From Caenorhabditis remanei (lineage: Eukaryota > Nematoda > Chromadorea > Rhabditida > Rhabditidae): a stretch of DNA of 64,000 nucleotides. Within the stretch, counting starts at the first letter, position 1. Each line of letters begins with the position of its first letter. Shown here piece after piece: positions 22,853 to 35,176 of the stretch. The notes beneath the pieces were generated by a model. The model did no database searches and was not told the DNA's origin. It was given only the letters and a program-made list of their open reading frames with translations. The translations under genes were made by a program, and so were the position numbers. Location: contig NC_071333.1 of the NCBI RefSeq assembly GCF_010183535.1, forward strand, positions 5,020,587 through 5,084,586, given 5' to 3'.

Positions 22853-25800
22853 CTATTTCCTACAAAAATCAGATGGGGGAATATACTTTGGATAACAGAC
22901 AGTATTTGTGTTGTAGTCGACAATCGAGAGAATTTTGAATCCCGATCCTCCTCCATTGACAACTTCGTCGTAAGTCGGTTCTTTGGAGATCAAATTGGCC
23001 TCGCATTGAAACTTGACAGATTTCTTGGCACGTCCTGGGAATATCAAATTGATAGGTTGACGGCGGAGACGTTCTCGACGATTGTAAATGGGTTTAGGCG
23101 GACGAGTTTTTTTCTGAAAAACAGTTTTATTTGTTTCTGTAATGACCTACAAGAGAAACCTACTTCGAACTGAAGTTTCATTGGAGTCTGGCAAGGAGTT
23201 TTCGCATGACTAATGTAATCTGGCACGTTGTCAAATAAATCCGGTTTTCTCAGGCATGATTTTTTTGGTGTCGAATGATGGATTGTGAGTTGGCAACTTG
23301 TGTGACTTTGAATTTCGTTCAAACGTTTGGTAACTTCTATTTTGATCAATGCATTTGACACTGCCTCACAGTTTACTGGTAGAGAAAGAAGTGGTACAAC
23401 TGCTTCAACGACTTTTGGTTTATCTTCGATGCAAGGTTGGATTAGCATTGGATGTCCGAACAACATTGCCATTTGTTGAGCCAACCACATCGGATCTCCA
23501 GGCATCACGATTGGAGGAGAAGAAGGAGGAGGTTGGACTACAACAACTTGTTTCACTTCGATTTCAGCAGCAACAGGTTTTTCCGGACTTTGGATTGGCG
23601 TTGATGGAATTGACAATTCGGGTGAAGAAATAAATCGAGTAGGTGTTGAGACTCGTGCATCTCTCTCAGACTCTCCTTTTCCGATTGGTGTCATTTGGTC
23701 GTTCTCTTCAGCAACATTCTGATAATAGAGATTTTCAATAGATATGAAATGTAATTTAATAATTTAACTCACTGTCCTTACCTTTTCAGGAGTTGCAATT
23801 GTTGTATTTTTCACAGCTTCAAGAAGTGGAACTGGATTAGGAAGTATTGGAACGATCGGCATCAAGGTTGATGGTGTAGCGCAGGATTTGGGGGTGATTC
23901 CTGTGACAACCGGAACCGGAGTCACCATTGCAGCAGTTTCCTTTTTTACCAAAAATTCCAACATCTTTTTGCTGGCTTCCTCGATTTCAGTATTTTTAGC
24001 AGGGCTGGTTGTCACTCCAGCGCCCAACAGTTTCGCTGACTTTTCCACTTTGTCAGATTGTATGTCTGTGGCCACACTGCAGGTTTGTGATTGAACGGAA
24101 GCCGCCACGATGATATTCCGTGTGACCGCAGGAATGGGTTGTTTGGAAGCAAGGAATTTCTGCATACGCTTAGCAGCTTTCTCTAGTTCGCTATCCTCTT
24201 CTTGGTTTAGCTTTGGTTGATTTGTATTGATTCCTTGCAGACTTATAGCAGACAACGGAGCAGAAGTAACATTTGTGATTTTGCATAGTTCTTCTGAAAT
24301 TAGATTTTGTTTTACAATTGTAGTCTCTTATCTGGAAGCAAAGAATACAAACTTACGTTTTGCAGTACTGTCCACGTCATCCACGTTCTCACCTTGGTTT
24401 CCTGTTAGTTGTTTTGGATTGCAATCAGGAAATGTATCAGTCTGCTGAGAAATAGGTGTTTCCGTATTTCTGACCAAGTCCTCAGTCGTTGGCTCAGTAA
24501 GTTTCATGTCCGCCGATTTGGATTGTTTGGCTGCAAAGAATGCTTGCATCCGCTTCTCGGCTTTAAAAATTGCGTCTTCTTTTGCTGGACTAGTTTGAAA
24601 CGTTCCTTGGATGATTGCTGTTTTCCGGTTGCTGCCACCTGCAGGCTCTTGAGAAATGGGTGCATACACAGTTCTGACCTCGTTTCCAGTTGAACTCGTT
24701 TGAAACGTTTTCCCTCCATTTTTGTTTCCTTTGGTCTTAAGGAATTCCATCATTCGTCTATGGGCATTAGCAATCTCATCATCTTTGACAGGACTGCACA
24801 GCAACGAATCTTCAATATCGAGGTTTTTGCCCTCAGTAGTCGAATTTTCATTGCTATGATCTAATACTAACAGCAATGGCAATTTGTTTTTGACGGTCAT
24901 TCCAGTGTCCAACGGTTTTGCTGAATTTTCCGCTTTGTCAGCAGGAAAACAATTGACTGCTAGTTTAGCTGGCTCCAGAAGTTTCATTTCCGCCGATTTA
25001 GTTTGTTTGGCAGCAAGAAACGCTTGCATTCGCTTCGCGGCTTCCAAAATTGCATCTTCTTTAGCTGGACTGCTTCGAGATGTTCCTTGGATTACTGCTG
25101 TTTTCTGGTAGTTCCCATCCTGTGATTTTCCAGCAAAAGCCGACGAACCGTGTGTTTTATTGTCAGTGATTTTTGCGAGTTCGAGTTCGGTCTTATCGGT
25201 CGATGGTTTAGCGATGACGCTTTCCAATTGCTCATTAGCTTTGATAACCGTATCTACTGCTGCTGGTTCTGTGTGAATCGGTTTTGTGGGAATGAGCTTA
25301 GTGACGTTGATATCTTGTTTGCCAACTGGAGTCGCCTGCTTGGATGCAAGGAACGCTTGCATACGTTTTGCCGCTTCTGCTAATTCACTATCCTCAGCTT
25401 GGTTTAGCTTTGGTTGATTTGCATTGATTTCTTGCTGATTTAGAGCAGTCAATGGAGCAGAAGTATTGCACGGTTTTTCTGAAATTGGATGCTATTTAAC
25501 AAATGTAGTCTCTTGTCTGGAAGCAAGAAACATCAACTTACGTTTTACAGTATTATCCACGTCATCCAATTTCTCATCTCGATTTCCTTTTAGTTGTTTT
25601 GGATTGCATTCACTACATCTAACGCTCTGCTGAGAAATAGATGTTTTAGTATTTCTGACCAAGTCTCCCGTTGTTGGCTCCGAAAGATTTTTATCTGCTG
25701 ATTTAGCTTGTTTAGCAGCAAGAAACGCTCGCATTCGTTTCTCAGCTTCCGAAATTGCGTCTTCTTTAGCTGGACTGGTTTGAGACGTTCCTTGGATTAT

Positions 25801-28706
25801 TGCTGTTTTCCGATTGCTTCCAACCATTGGGGTTTTAGCAAAAACCGATGAACCGACCTCCAAAGATGCCTCCGTTATTGCTGGACTGGTTTCAGATGTT
25901 ACTTTGCAGTTCATCACGATTGTGTTGTTTTTACAAAGTGGAGTACCACCAGCAGACGAAAAGTCTAGTGTTTCACTATCCGGAGTTTCTTGAATCCCAA
26001 TGTTTGCCATGGAAGTTTGTGATTGAGCGGAAGCCGCCAAGATGATATTCCGTGTGACCGCAGGAATGGGTTGTTTGGAAGCAAGGAATATGTGCATACG
26101 CTTAGCAGCTTCTTCTAGTTCACTATCCTCAGCTTGGTTGAGCTTTGGTTGATTTGTATTGATTCCTCGCAAACTTATAGAAGTCAACGGAGCAGAAGTA
26201 GCATTTGTGGTTTTGCACGGTACTTCTGAAATTGGATTTTGTTTTACAAATTTAATTTCTTGTTTGGAAGTAAGGAACGTCTACTTACGTTTTGCAGTAT
26301 TGTCGACGTCAATCGAGGAGTCACCTTGGTTCACTTGTGGTTGTTTTGGATTGCATTCAGAAAATGTATCAGTCTGTTGAGAAATAGATGTTCTCGTATT
26401 TCTGACCAAGTCTATAGTTGTTGGCTCCAGAATCTTCTTATCTGCCAAACGGGCCTGCTTAGCAGCAAGGAATGCTTGCATTCGCTTCTCGGCTTCCAAA
26501 ATTGCGTCTTCTTTTGCTGGACTGGTTTGAAGCGTTCCTTGGATGATTGCTGTTTTCCGTTTGTTTCCGCTCAGTAAGATTCCAGCAGACGTCGATAACC
26601 CAGCCTCCAATGATGCGCATCCTATCGCTTCACTGGTTTCAGATGTTACTTTGTTATTCATCATGATTGAGTTGTTTTCGCAAAGTGAAGTAGCAGCAGA
26701 CAAGAAATTTTGTGTTTCACTATCCGCCGTTTTTAGGAGCCCAATTTCTGTCTTGGAGGTTTGTGATTGAGCGGACGCCGCCACGTTGATATTCCGTATG
26801 CCCACAAGAACGGTTTGTTTGGAAGCAAGGAACTTCTGCATACGCTCAGCTGCATCTTCTAGTTCACTATCCTCAGCTTGGTCGAGTTGCGGCTCCTTTG
26901 AATTTTTTTCAGACAGTACCACTGCAGGCTCTTGTGAAGTGGGCCGAATAATATTTTTGACCTCATTTCCAGTTGAACTAGTTCGAAACGTTTTCCCTCC
27001 GTTTTTGTTTCCTTTTGTCTTGAGGAATTTCATCATTCGTCTGTGGGCATCGGCGAACTCATCATCCTTGACCGGACTGCACAGCAACGAATCTCCAGTT
27101 TCTGGTTTTCTGCTGTCATCAATCGTGTTTTGATTCAACTGGTCCATAACATATGGCATCGGTAATTTATTGCTGACAGTCTTCAATGTTTCGATGCCTT
27201 CGCTGGTGATGTGAGGAACTTTATCAGCTTTGGTGGACATGTCAGATGTAAATCGATTGAACGCAGTTCCAGAAGTCATCGGAGTAGTCTGTGCAGATTT
27301 TGCCATCAGATATGCTTGCATCCGCTTTTCAGCTTCGATCAGAGCATCTTCTTTTGCTGGACTCGTTTGAACTGCTGACGCAGAGCAGATATCATTGTCT
27401 ACTACTGCTGATGGTTTAGCATGAATCGATGAATCTTGATTTTCTTTTGGGAGAACTATACCAGTTCCTACATTAGACTTTTCGAGTTCTGATTTGGAGA
27501 AATCACGTTCCGTGAACATATCCAATCCAATGATATCTTCTTTTTCTTGACCAAGATCAATGAGAGTTGGAGGATTGAGCATCGTCATGTTTTGATCTCT
27601 CTTGACGAGTGAAGCTGCTTGATCCAAGGCTAGTATCATCTGCAAGCGTTTTTCAGCGTTCCCCAGCTCCTTTTTTTTGTGTTGACTGCTTTGGAGCTGG
27701 CCCTGATGTTTTCCAGATAGTTTTGCAGTTTCTAGAGCACTTCTGGTTTCTTTTTTCCTCAAAAGGTCCATTATTTGACTGTTAGCATTGGCCAGCTGAT
27801 CATCTTCGACATGTGTGCTGTTCAAGGTGCTCCCGCTTCCGATGGTTTGTTCTTTGTGAGTAGAACTTCTTGCTGTTGTTGGCTCGTTCTTTTTCGATGG
27901 CGTGGTAAAAAGATTTTCAAAATGACCGTTAATACCCAATGCACTCTGAAAGTACGAAAGCTACTCAAAGCCCCAAATCACATTTCTAACTTACCATATC
28001 TTGTAGACGCTTAGCAGCCAATATTTTAGGATATCCAGAGTACAGTAACTTGGAGTATCCGGCAAATGAGTGAGGTTGGTCTGGAGACCGGGGAACGAAC
28101 ATTTCAAAAGTTTTGAATCCGTCTCTCGGTGGCGTCCCAAATTGATAAACTTTGCGTGGTGTATTCTGTAACAGCAAAATGTTTTCATTTGCAAAAGTGA
28201 AAGGCAGTACTCACCGAGAGCTTTTTCTCTAAAGTCGATCGATTTTTACCACTTCCAACGCTTTTAACTGTGTCCAAACGACCAACCACTTCAGAGTTTT
28301 TGTTTTGTCTAACAGCGTAATCAATGCGATCAGAATCGAAAATATTCTGAGAGAAGTATTGATCGTACGGCGAGTTAGGTCTCTGAAAATAGAATACTAC
28401 AAATCTGAAGGTGCATGTCAATACTTACCGAGAAAAAGAAGTTGTTTCCGAGTGAATGACGGGAATCCGAATGTGGAGATAAACACTCAAACTTAGAACC
28501 ATCTCTGGCTTTTCTATTCAACGAATAGCCATAAACTGGCGGTGCAGATTTTGGAGGACAATCGAACATTACACATGGCGCTTTGCTCTGAAAAAATAAT
28601 TAGGTACTTTATAACATCAATCACATTAAAAATGTACCTTATTCATGCGATCTTCCGGCGTGAGCGGCACGGGAATCTCTTTTTTGAAACGCTTGCGTCC
28701 AATCAT
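22853..28706 (-). CDS. Large protein with internally duplicated exons, 1785 aa, family not recognised
   Basis: Ten minus-strand exons run 28706-28638, 28587-28429, 28382-28215, 28165-27995, 27945-26289, 26225-25542, 25478-24357, 24293-23782, 23718-23164 and 23113-22853. They sum to 5,358 bp with all junctions GT-AG and in frame. Exons 6, 7 and 8 each begin with the same kind of sequence (NQPKLNQAEDSELEEAAKRM then FLASKQ). Exons 5-7 also repeat TSPAKEDAILEAEKRMQAFL. Intron phase is 1 on both sides of exons 6 and 7, so whole exons could be duplicated without frameshift. The repeats are predicted helical or coiled and largely polar. The C-terminus carries KKTRPPKPIYNRRERLRRQP and KKSVKF, which fits an RVxF-type PP1-docking motif (inference). 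No enzyme domain is seen. Nuclear or chromosomal scaffold roles are possible but unproven. Confidence 0.8.
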
Positions 28707-29503
28707 GTTGTCTCCAAGTTTTATTACGTGTTCTGGAAATATTGTGATGGGATTACAAGAAAAAACGATGGGAACTAGACGAAAAACCGAAAAATAAGCG
28801 AAAAAATGAAAAAGAATGATGTTTTCGCCACGAAAAATGCTGTGCGCAGGCAGTCCGCAAACACCGCACGCGCAAGGTACTTTTGCGCGTAAACCCTTTT
28901 CCCTGCCCGTTTTCGGGTAGCTTGTCCCCTCGCAAGAAGGAGTGTTCACAAAGACATGGTTGAATACGAGAGCCCACGGGAATTCAAAAATAAGTTTGAA
29001 AGTTATCATTAACATTTATCAATTTTTCAAAATTTCCATTTTCTTGAGATTTCCATTTTTTCGAGATTCTCTTTTTCTGTTTGCTAAGTTGATGAGTTTG
29101 GCAGAGGAAACATGAACCAAAAAAAGTTGTTCTATGACGTCACCTCGTTTTTGAAAAATGCAATTTTTTCGAAAAATTTTAAAAATCACTTTTTCCCCGG
29201 TCTGCTCAGAAAGTGGAGTTTATAAACAACTTTCACAAATTTCATTCAGTTTTTTAAAAATTTGAAACATATTAAAAAAATATTTAGGTCCTGAAAAAGG
29301 AGGCAATGTGACACCCTCCAAAAAATCTTTTTCAAGGCAAATTTGACATATTAGGTTGATTTATAATTTTCTGCAATGTTCAAGCTTGCCGGTTGTCGTT
29401 TTGATTTCTCGGCACAGGAATTCTTCTTACATGTGGTTGTTTTTATGTTTGGTAGACCTACTCAAGTACTTGTTTCAGTTTTCAAGTTTCACTTCTCGCT
29501 AAA
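28707..29503. other. 5' flank of the large gene
   Basis: Contains a splice-acceptor-like sequence 23-30 bp before the ATG on the minus strand (trans-splice candidate) and a GC-richer patch at 28850-28930 with GCGCAAGG and TTTTGCGCG words. No gene was recognised. Confidence 0.5.
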
Positions 29504-29841
29504 TTACCTTGATTCAAAAGTTTGAAACAAGAAACTTATATCTGACTGAAAAAGTTCTTCTCTTTCAGCTATCAGAGCTAGATTTGAAGTTATTGCAGGG
29601 AATCGTTGAAGCTGATTTGTATCAAACCACCCGTAAGTTGTCAACTTCATTAGCTCATGTAGCTGTCGTTCATGGATGAAAACCAAATTATCGGAATGAA
29701 TTTCCCGAAAACGGAACCGATCTTTGGTTCTCGGGTCGGAAGATCACTCCGACATACAGCATCACTGTTTTGTGTGTTTGTAATAAGCTCTATGAGATTC
29801 TCAAATTCTTCCCGTGGACTGATTTGTTTGCACAGGAACAC
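29504..29841 (-). pseudogene. Possible coding remnant divergent from the DUF3557 gene
   Basis: Two overlapping frames on the minus strand read protein-like: one contains FLCKQISPREEFENLIELIT, the next TTYGWFDTNQLQRFPAITS. They join only through a frame change near 29690. A decayed match to the first part (FLCK, DFKNFI) lies at about 11110-11210 upstream of the broken DUF3557 copy. It was therefore probably duplicated together with that gene. No family is recognised. Confidence 0.3.
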
Positions 29842-31655
29842 AAATAATGATGTGGCAGTTGACCTTTAACTCCTCCTCTCTTACTCTTTCTCTCTCGTCT
29901 ACACAGAAATTTTACATACTCCTCATTAGCCTACTATTTTTATTCATTTCTATCAAAAATGACTGCCAAAATTTCCTATCCTGGCCTCAAGTGCATTCTC
30001 GAGTTTTTGGAAGTTAGTCCACGGTGAGTGATTTCCTGCAAAAACCGTCCATTTTCACTCTTTTCTTAGATTCCACATGACCTGCCGGAGCTCTGATCTA
30101 CAAAAAATTGACAATAGAATTCCTCTTCGCGTCAATAATCTTAAAATATGGAAAAATAAAGTATCTCTAGACGACATGTCTTACTGTACCGATCAAACTG
30201 GTCAAAACGAGCAAAAACGAATGAAAGTGGACAAGTCCAAAGAAAAGTTATTAAGGAAATATTTTGAAGGAAGAACAAATATTCACGTCAACCATGTGGT
30301 TTTCCACGAAGCGCCTTTTTATAGACGCATTCCAGTTACGCTTCAATTGAACGTCAATAAATTGGAAATACCATCAAGTTCTTTTGTGGATTATCTTGAT
30401 AATATTGATACTAATTGCCTTCCTATAAAAAATTTAATACTTAGTCTCTATGAGCCATTTGATGTCAATCATCCGGTGATTGATTCAGCTCAAAATGCGA
30501 TTTTGAGACTCATCGGACATCAAGATAAGTTAAATGGCACCGAGAAACTTCAGAGAGGAAAATTACACATAGAAAATACTGGCTTTGAAAAAGTGGATGT
30601 AGTCGGAATAATTAGAAATTGGATGGAGAATGGAAGGAAAATTGGAACAGAATATTTACTCTCTGGTGATGTCGTCTGTATCTACAATACGTTCTTGGGT
30701 ATAGAAAGAGAGTTTGGCGATTTCACAAAAAAATTGGAGGAAGTCAATGAACGGTGAGTAATCAAAAAATTGGTCAAATTTTAAATTTAATATTTGTTTT
30801 TAGAATTCTCGATTCTCTGCCACAATTTTCCATTCCAATGAGTTCAACAGCCAATATTCTCGTCTATGGAACTGAAAAGTTAGTCCCCCGCATCGTTTAT
30901 CGCCTTGTCTTGAGAGTAGTGGCAGTTGAAGAATGAGTATCACTACAGAAGACCATCCTGGATTATCTAAAAGATGAATGCATAAAGTTTTACATGTCTT
31001 TCGTATTTCTAATTTATAACAATTTCTTGCAATTTTTTAACATCAACCTCCTCTTCCTATTCCATTGTTCTTTTCCTTTTCTGTTACTTCGAACTGTTTC
31101 AGCAATTTTTTCATTTTGACTATTACATTTTTCAATTATTTAGTATACTACAACAAAAAACAATTTCTGTTTTCTCAATTTTTAATATGGACTTTTATCA
31201 TGTACCATCTCATTTTTTATTATTATGCAAGTTTTAACTAATAAATTTTACTCCATAGTCAGTAGTTCCAGTTTTACTTTTTTATATTTGTGAATGTCGT
31301 CAATTCAACAATCGAAACAATAAATCTATATTTAAATCAAGCTATCACTGGTTTTAATTTTTAGACAATCTCGTATTTTTAACTTGCGTTCACATGAATT
31401 AAATCTGTTTCTATGCATAACCATCTGTTTCAAATAATGGAATGCTCTTCAAATATTTGACTATTGTCAAAAACGGACCAATCGAATACTCAATGTGACT
31501 CAAAAATCTAGATATAAGCAATACTACTGTTGTTAGAGGGTTATTTGTCGACTTAATTGTTTTTTAAGAGAGATAGCGTACAATTTTCCATCTGCTCTTT
31601 TGTTCTGCCATCTGTCAAGTGTGAGATACTGCCAGTGGAGATAAATAGGGCTAGA
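29740..31655. repeat. Segmental duplication, copy B (partner about 11100-12897)
   Basis: Homology to 11100-12897 includes GCACAGGAACACA upstream, the whole DUF3557 gene, and GTCAAAAACGGACCAATC and GCCATCTGTCAAGT downstream. It breaks off near 12897 and 31655. The copies are in the same orientation and about 18.6 kb apart. Confidence 0.85.
29959..30936 (+). CDS. DUF3557-family protein (intact copy)
   Basis: Exons 29959-30023, 30070-30753 and 30804-30936 join to 882 bp, 293 aa. The N-terminus KISYPGLKCILEFLEVSPR, then RSSDLQKIDNRIPLRVNNLKI, is the pattern I associate with the nematode-expanded DUF3557 family, which often accompanies F-box-type genes. The central part includes HEAPFYRRIPVTLQL and VVGIIRNWMENGRKIGTEY. 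The C-terminus is LVLRVVAVEE. There is no membrane segment or signal peptide. Molecular function of the family is not established. The close upstream sequence GCCTACTATTTTTATTC...AAAATG has no obvious trans-splice site. Confidence 0.8.
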
Positions 31656-31973
31656 CACCACACCACACCTGTTGCCTGAGCGTTGAGACAGAATTGATCC
31701 GGAGTTTGGAAATCCGCTGGTCGTTTATCAAATATTTGATCTACAAAGAACCCTCTTCTCATTAATCCTTTGTGCCGTGCTTTGAATTGGCTCAGCACTA
31801 ACTGAACAATTTGGATTTGGTGTTGGTGACGTATAAATCCGTAAATGATGTCACCATTCTTTGGAATGATTGTGGGGTTTGTCGTTCAGCCAAGGTAATG
31901 AACGTTTTTCCAATTATATACTCAATGCCAATTATATACAAAAGTAGCCGAAATGCATGGATTTACAGTAAAC
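31656..31973. other. Unique sequence after the duplication end
   Basis: A minus-strand frame at 31553-31798 reads LSQFKARHKGLMRRGFFVDQ and looks somewhat protein-like, but no exon boundaries or family are apparent. Confidence 0.25.
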
Positions 31974-31975
31974 TA

Positions 31976-32622
31976 CAGTAGCGAGCCTAAGTGAGAGTTT
32001 CTGGATGAAAAACAAACATAACTTTTAAATATTGCATGCAAGATGCTTTATCACACATAATAAAACACATTTATGTGTTCCTTGTTTGTGCTGTAGTCAG
32101 AAAATACCAGAAATTGAGAAAAAATAGGAATTAAAAAAATTTTTAGCGAAAAAAATTAGAAAAATTATTTTCTCTTAATCTGTAATTTTTTGATGTTGGT
32201 TTGTAGAAAAACACAAGACACGTTTTTTGATGCATGTTTTGGCTAATTTGAAACATTTTTTGATGAGTTATGAAGATTTTTCCGAGGACACTACTTTTGA
32301 CTTCTGGAGCTCTAGCACGATGCTCAGGAGTTGAGAAGCCAATTCAACACAATTTTTGTTTATCTGATCATTTTCCAACATTTCTAAACAAAAAACTCAA
32401 TAACTCCAAGAGAAAAATAAAAAGTTTTTTTTCGGATTTTCAAATCAAGATCAGGAAAAATCGATTATCGAAAAAATCAGTGATGGAAGTTTTTCGAAAA
32501 ACATATATTCGTATTGTTGAATTTTTTGGCTTCCTTTCAAAAAAAAGTTTTGGCAAAACGGACATGATTCAGCTGAGTTACACATAAAAGTACCTAGGGG
32601 TACTCACTTATGCTCGCTACTG
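31976..32622. mobile_element. TA-flanked non-autonomous element with CAGTAGCGAGC ends
   Basis: The left end CAGTAGCGAGCCTAAGTGAG (31976 onward) and the right end, whose reverse complement is CAGTAGCGAGCATAAGTGAG (to 32622), form terminal inverted repeats. Both are flanked by TA (31974-31975 and 32623-32624). Size is 647 bp. No transposase is encoded; the internal open frame has no motif. It fits a Tc1/mariner-type MITE or a deleted derivative. Confidence 0.85.
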
Positions 32623-32624
32623 TA

Positions 32625-33049
32625 TGACTCAAAGCGTTTTTCCGCTGGGCATTTTTTTTTCGATTTTCTTCTTTTTTCGTTCATGTAAAGATTGGTTTTC
32701 AGCCATTTCATACTTTACAGAAGTTTGGTCCACGTTAAAAATCCATAAATCCACAACGATTCGTTGAAACAGGGTATGGAAGAATTTCGTGATAAAACAC
32801 AGACAGAAAAAAATGTTTTTAGAAATTATTTCATTATAATTGTCAAACTGTCAAATATGAAAACAATGCACAAATTTTTTTTGAATATTTTTCTAGTAGA
32901 TTATGCTTTTTCAAAGTTTATTCACAAGTATCACGCAGAAATTTTTTTTAAAGTCTGGTTTAAAATTAATTTTGTGTCTCTTGAAAAATCCTATTTTTGC
33001 CCCATACATAAATAAAAATGCATATATCTCGATTCAGTGAAGTGTTCTA
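32625..33049. other. Intergenic, AT-rich
   Basis: No gene or structured repeat recognised. Confidence 0.5.
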
Positions 33050-33552
33050 CCAAACTGGATTACATATTCGGAATCAGCGTGTTGAGAAGTACTCAAGCAT
33101 ATGAGCCGATTCGAAAAGCAGAGCAAAGCCAGGAACACTCTCGCGGAGCAATATTCTTTGAAGCCCGTCGGTGACACGGGGGCTTTGGGAGAATCCGTGT
33201 AATGTGGGTGTGACGTAGTTCGTGGCCTTGATTCCGACCGTCTCGAGAACTTTTTAGAATCCATTGCTTAGAATTCGAGGCGAAGAGCCAGTGCTCAATA
33301 AAATGCACCTGTTTCTAAAACTGGCAAAGAAAAATACAGTGGTGAAGATGAAATTCGAGTACGGATGTAACTCGAAGGACAGAGGACTGAAGTGGGCGAT
33401 GGAGGAGAGCTGGAAATTTTTCAAGAATCTCGAGTAGTATTTTGGGGAGATGGATGCAATGAAAAGACAGAAAATGGAGAATTGGACGACGCCGTGTTGG
33501 AAAGAATGAACGTGCCGCAAGTGGTAGTTCAGAATTGTGTTAGCTTGTATTG
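33050..33552 (+). pseudogene. Possible decayed gene fragment
   Basis: The G+C-richer stretch carries protein-like segments in different frames. One includes MHLFLKLAKKNTVVKMKFEY; another includes GELEIFQESRVVFWGDGC and ends NCVSLYCK before a stop at 33550-33552. An AATAAA lies near 33586, as for a real 3' end. Internal stops break every frame. No family is recognised, so this is either a pseudogene or a spliced gene I could not resolve. Confidence 0.3.
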
Positions 33553-35176
33553 CAAGTGATTTTTAAATGTTATTTTTAAAATTTCAATAAATGTTATATG
33601 TTTTGTTTAAAATTTGAACACGATATCAGCAAGCAATTCGGATGAGTGGGTTGACAAATGAGAGGGGGACGTACTACGGCGGCATTGACTAAATCTGATA
33701 CAAATTATAAATTCAGGGAAAAAAACTGCTGAGAATCCGAGAATCTGAGTATACGGGACAATGGAAATCCGGTATTCCAAAAATCTAGAAATCCGAAAAT
33801 TCTAGTTTATTATTCACTTGATACTTAGCCGATGAGTCATTTGAGTAAACGCGCACAAATGAGAAATTGTGTGTTTGCAGTGCATTTCATTCCAAGATAA
33901 AACTGTTTACAACTAAACAGGTTCACCGCTAATCGCGCTCTCCTATGTTTTGCTGAAAGTAACATTTTTAAAAATTTCCTTTGATATCAACCTAATTTTT
34001 AATTTCCAATGTCTTTTTCCAATGTCTTTTTCCAAATTTTTGTATCTGCATTTCTACTCAAAATGAATCTTGTGTGCTCTCGAATTTCAGTTTCCTAACG
34101 ATACGTCTAGAAAATACCGTAAAAACTGTAATAGAGGTGCATGCGCCTCTATTTTTCAAACCTCGTTCACAAGTGCGCCTCTATTACAGGAGCACTTCTA
34201 AAAAAGGGGCCCTTCTATTACAGTTTTACGGTAGCTGGCATTGTCGAAGCATCACTCGATACACGACCAGTTTCCATCCAACCAACCATCGACTCCTTGG
34301 TCGCACTCACATAATTTCTTTTCCCAGATCACGTTTAGCTCAGAAAGAAAGATATACAGAAATTATGAGTCATTTGAGCCTTCGCACTCCTCTATTGACC
34401 CTCCAATGATTGATGAATGTACACGTCATTTCTCTTTATTATTCCTCATTTTTCCAAATATTGCAGATTTCGATCAAGTAGGACAGTTGATAAGCACATA
34501 AATGTAGCTGCTCTTTACTATTTTTTGACACCAATGAGCCGATTATCACAAGTTTTCTGATGACCATTCTTTTCAATATCACTTTATTTTCTCTGGAAGA
34601 TCAAGTTTGGCCCTGAAAAAACATTGTATGTCATTTTAGCGTTCTCATCCCTCAGGTGTCCTTTCAAATCATGTTTTTGAAGAGAATAAACGTAATTCCT
34701 CTTTACTAGGCCACGTTTCTTCATCAGCTTTTATATTTGACAGATTTCATCTAACCTTGCTAAAATATAAAAACCAACCTAGCCTTAATCTTTCATCTTT
34801 TTCGTTACGTATAGGTGTCCTTCTGAATGAAATTCGTGTGCTTTCCAGCTCAGACTCTTTGCCGATAGTCCGAAAAATGCTTGACATCGATTTTTCCTAA
34901 CGTCACTCAATAACCGACCCGCGTTCATCTAATCCACCATCTGGTCGTTTATTACACTCGTCCTCTACTAGACATTGAAATCATATGTCATTTTAGTGTT
35001 CTCATTCCTCGACGACTCCAAACAGTGTTTGATGAGAAAACACGCCATTTCTTTGTTTGTTCGCTCATTGCGATTCTTTTCTTCTCCATATCGATCGATC
35101 TTTCTGTTTACATCTTTTAACTTCTAATACTTTGGACATCTCCTTCTAGACATTTCATCAATTCCTTCCGGATCAA
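33553..35176. other. Intergenic with a small MITE and a weak direct duplication
   Basis: Holds the element at 34117-34231. It also holds a diverged repeat between about 34240-34460 and 34905-35100 (CCATCGACTCCTTGGTCG versus CCACCATCTGGTCGTTTATT). The last 20 bp include a cttctag acceptor before the ONECUT ATG. Confidence 0.4.
34117..34231. mobile_element. 115-bp TA-flanked MITE with CCGTAAAAACTG ends
   Basis: The left end is CCGTAAAAACTGTAATAGAG; the reverse complement of the right end is CCGTAAAACTGTAATAGAAG. TA occurs on both sides (34115-34116 and 34232-34233). The interior holds a further GCGCCTCTATT hairpin. This is too short to code for a protein. Confidence 0.8.

Noticed and set aside
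32270..32587. 105-codon frame inside the TA-flanked element
   Set aside because: Lys/Phe-rich product of AT-rich DNA with no transposase motif; the element is non-autonomous.
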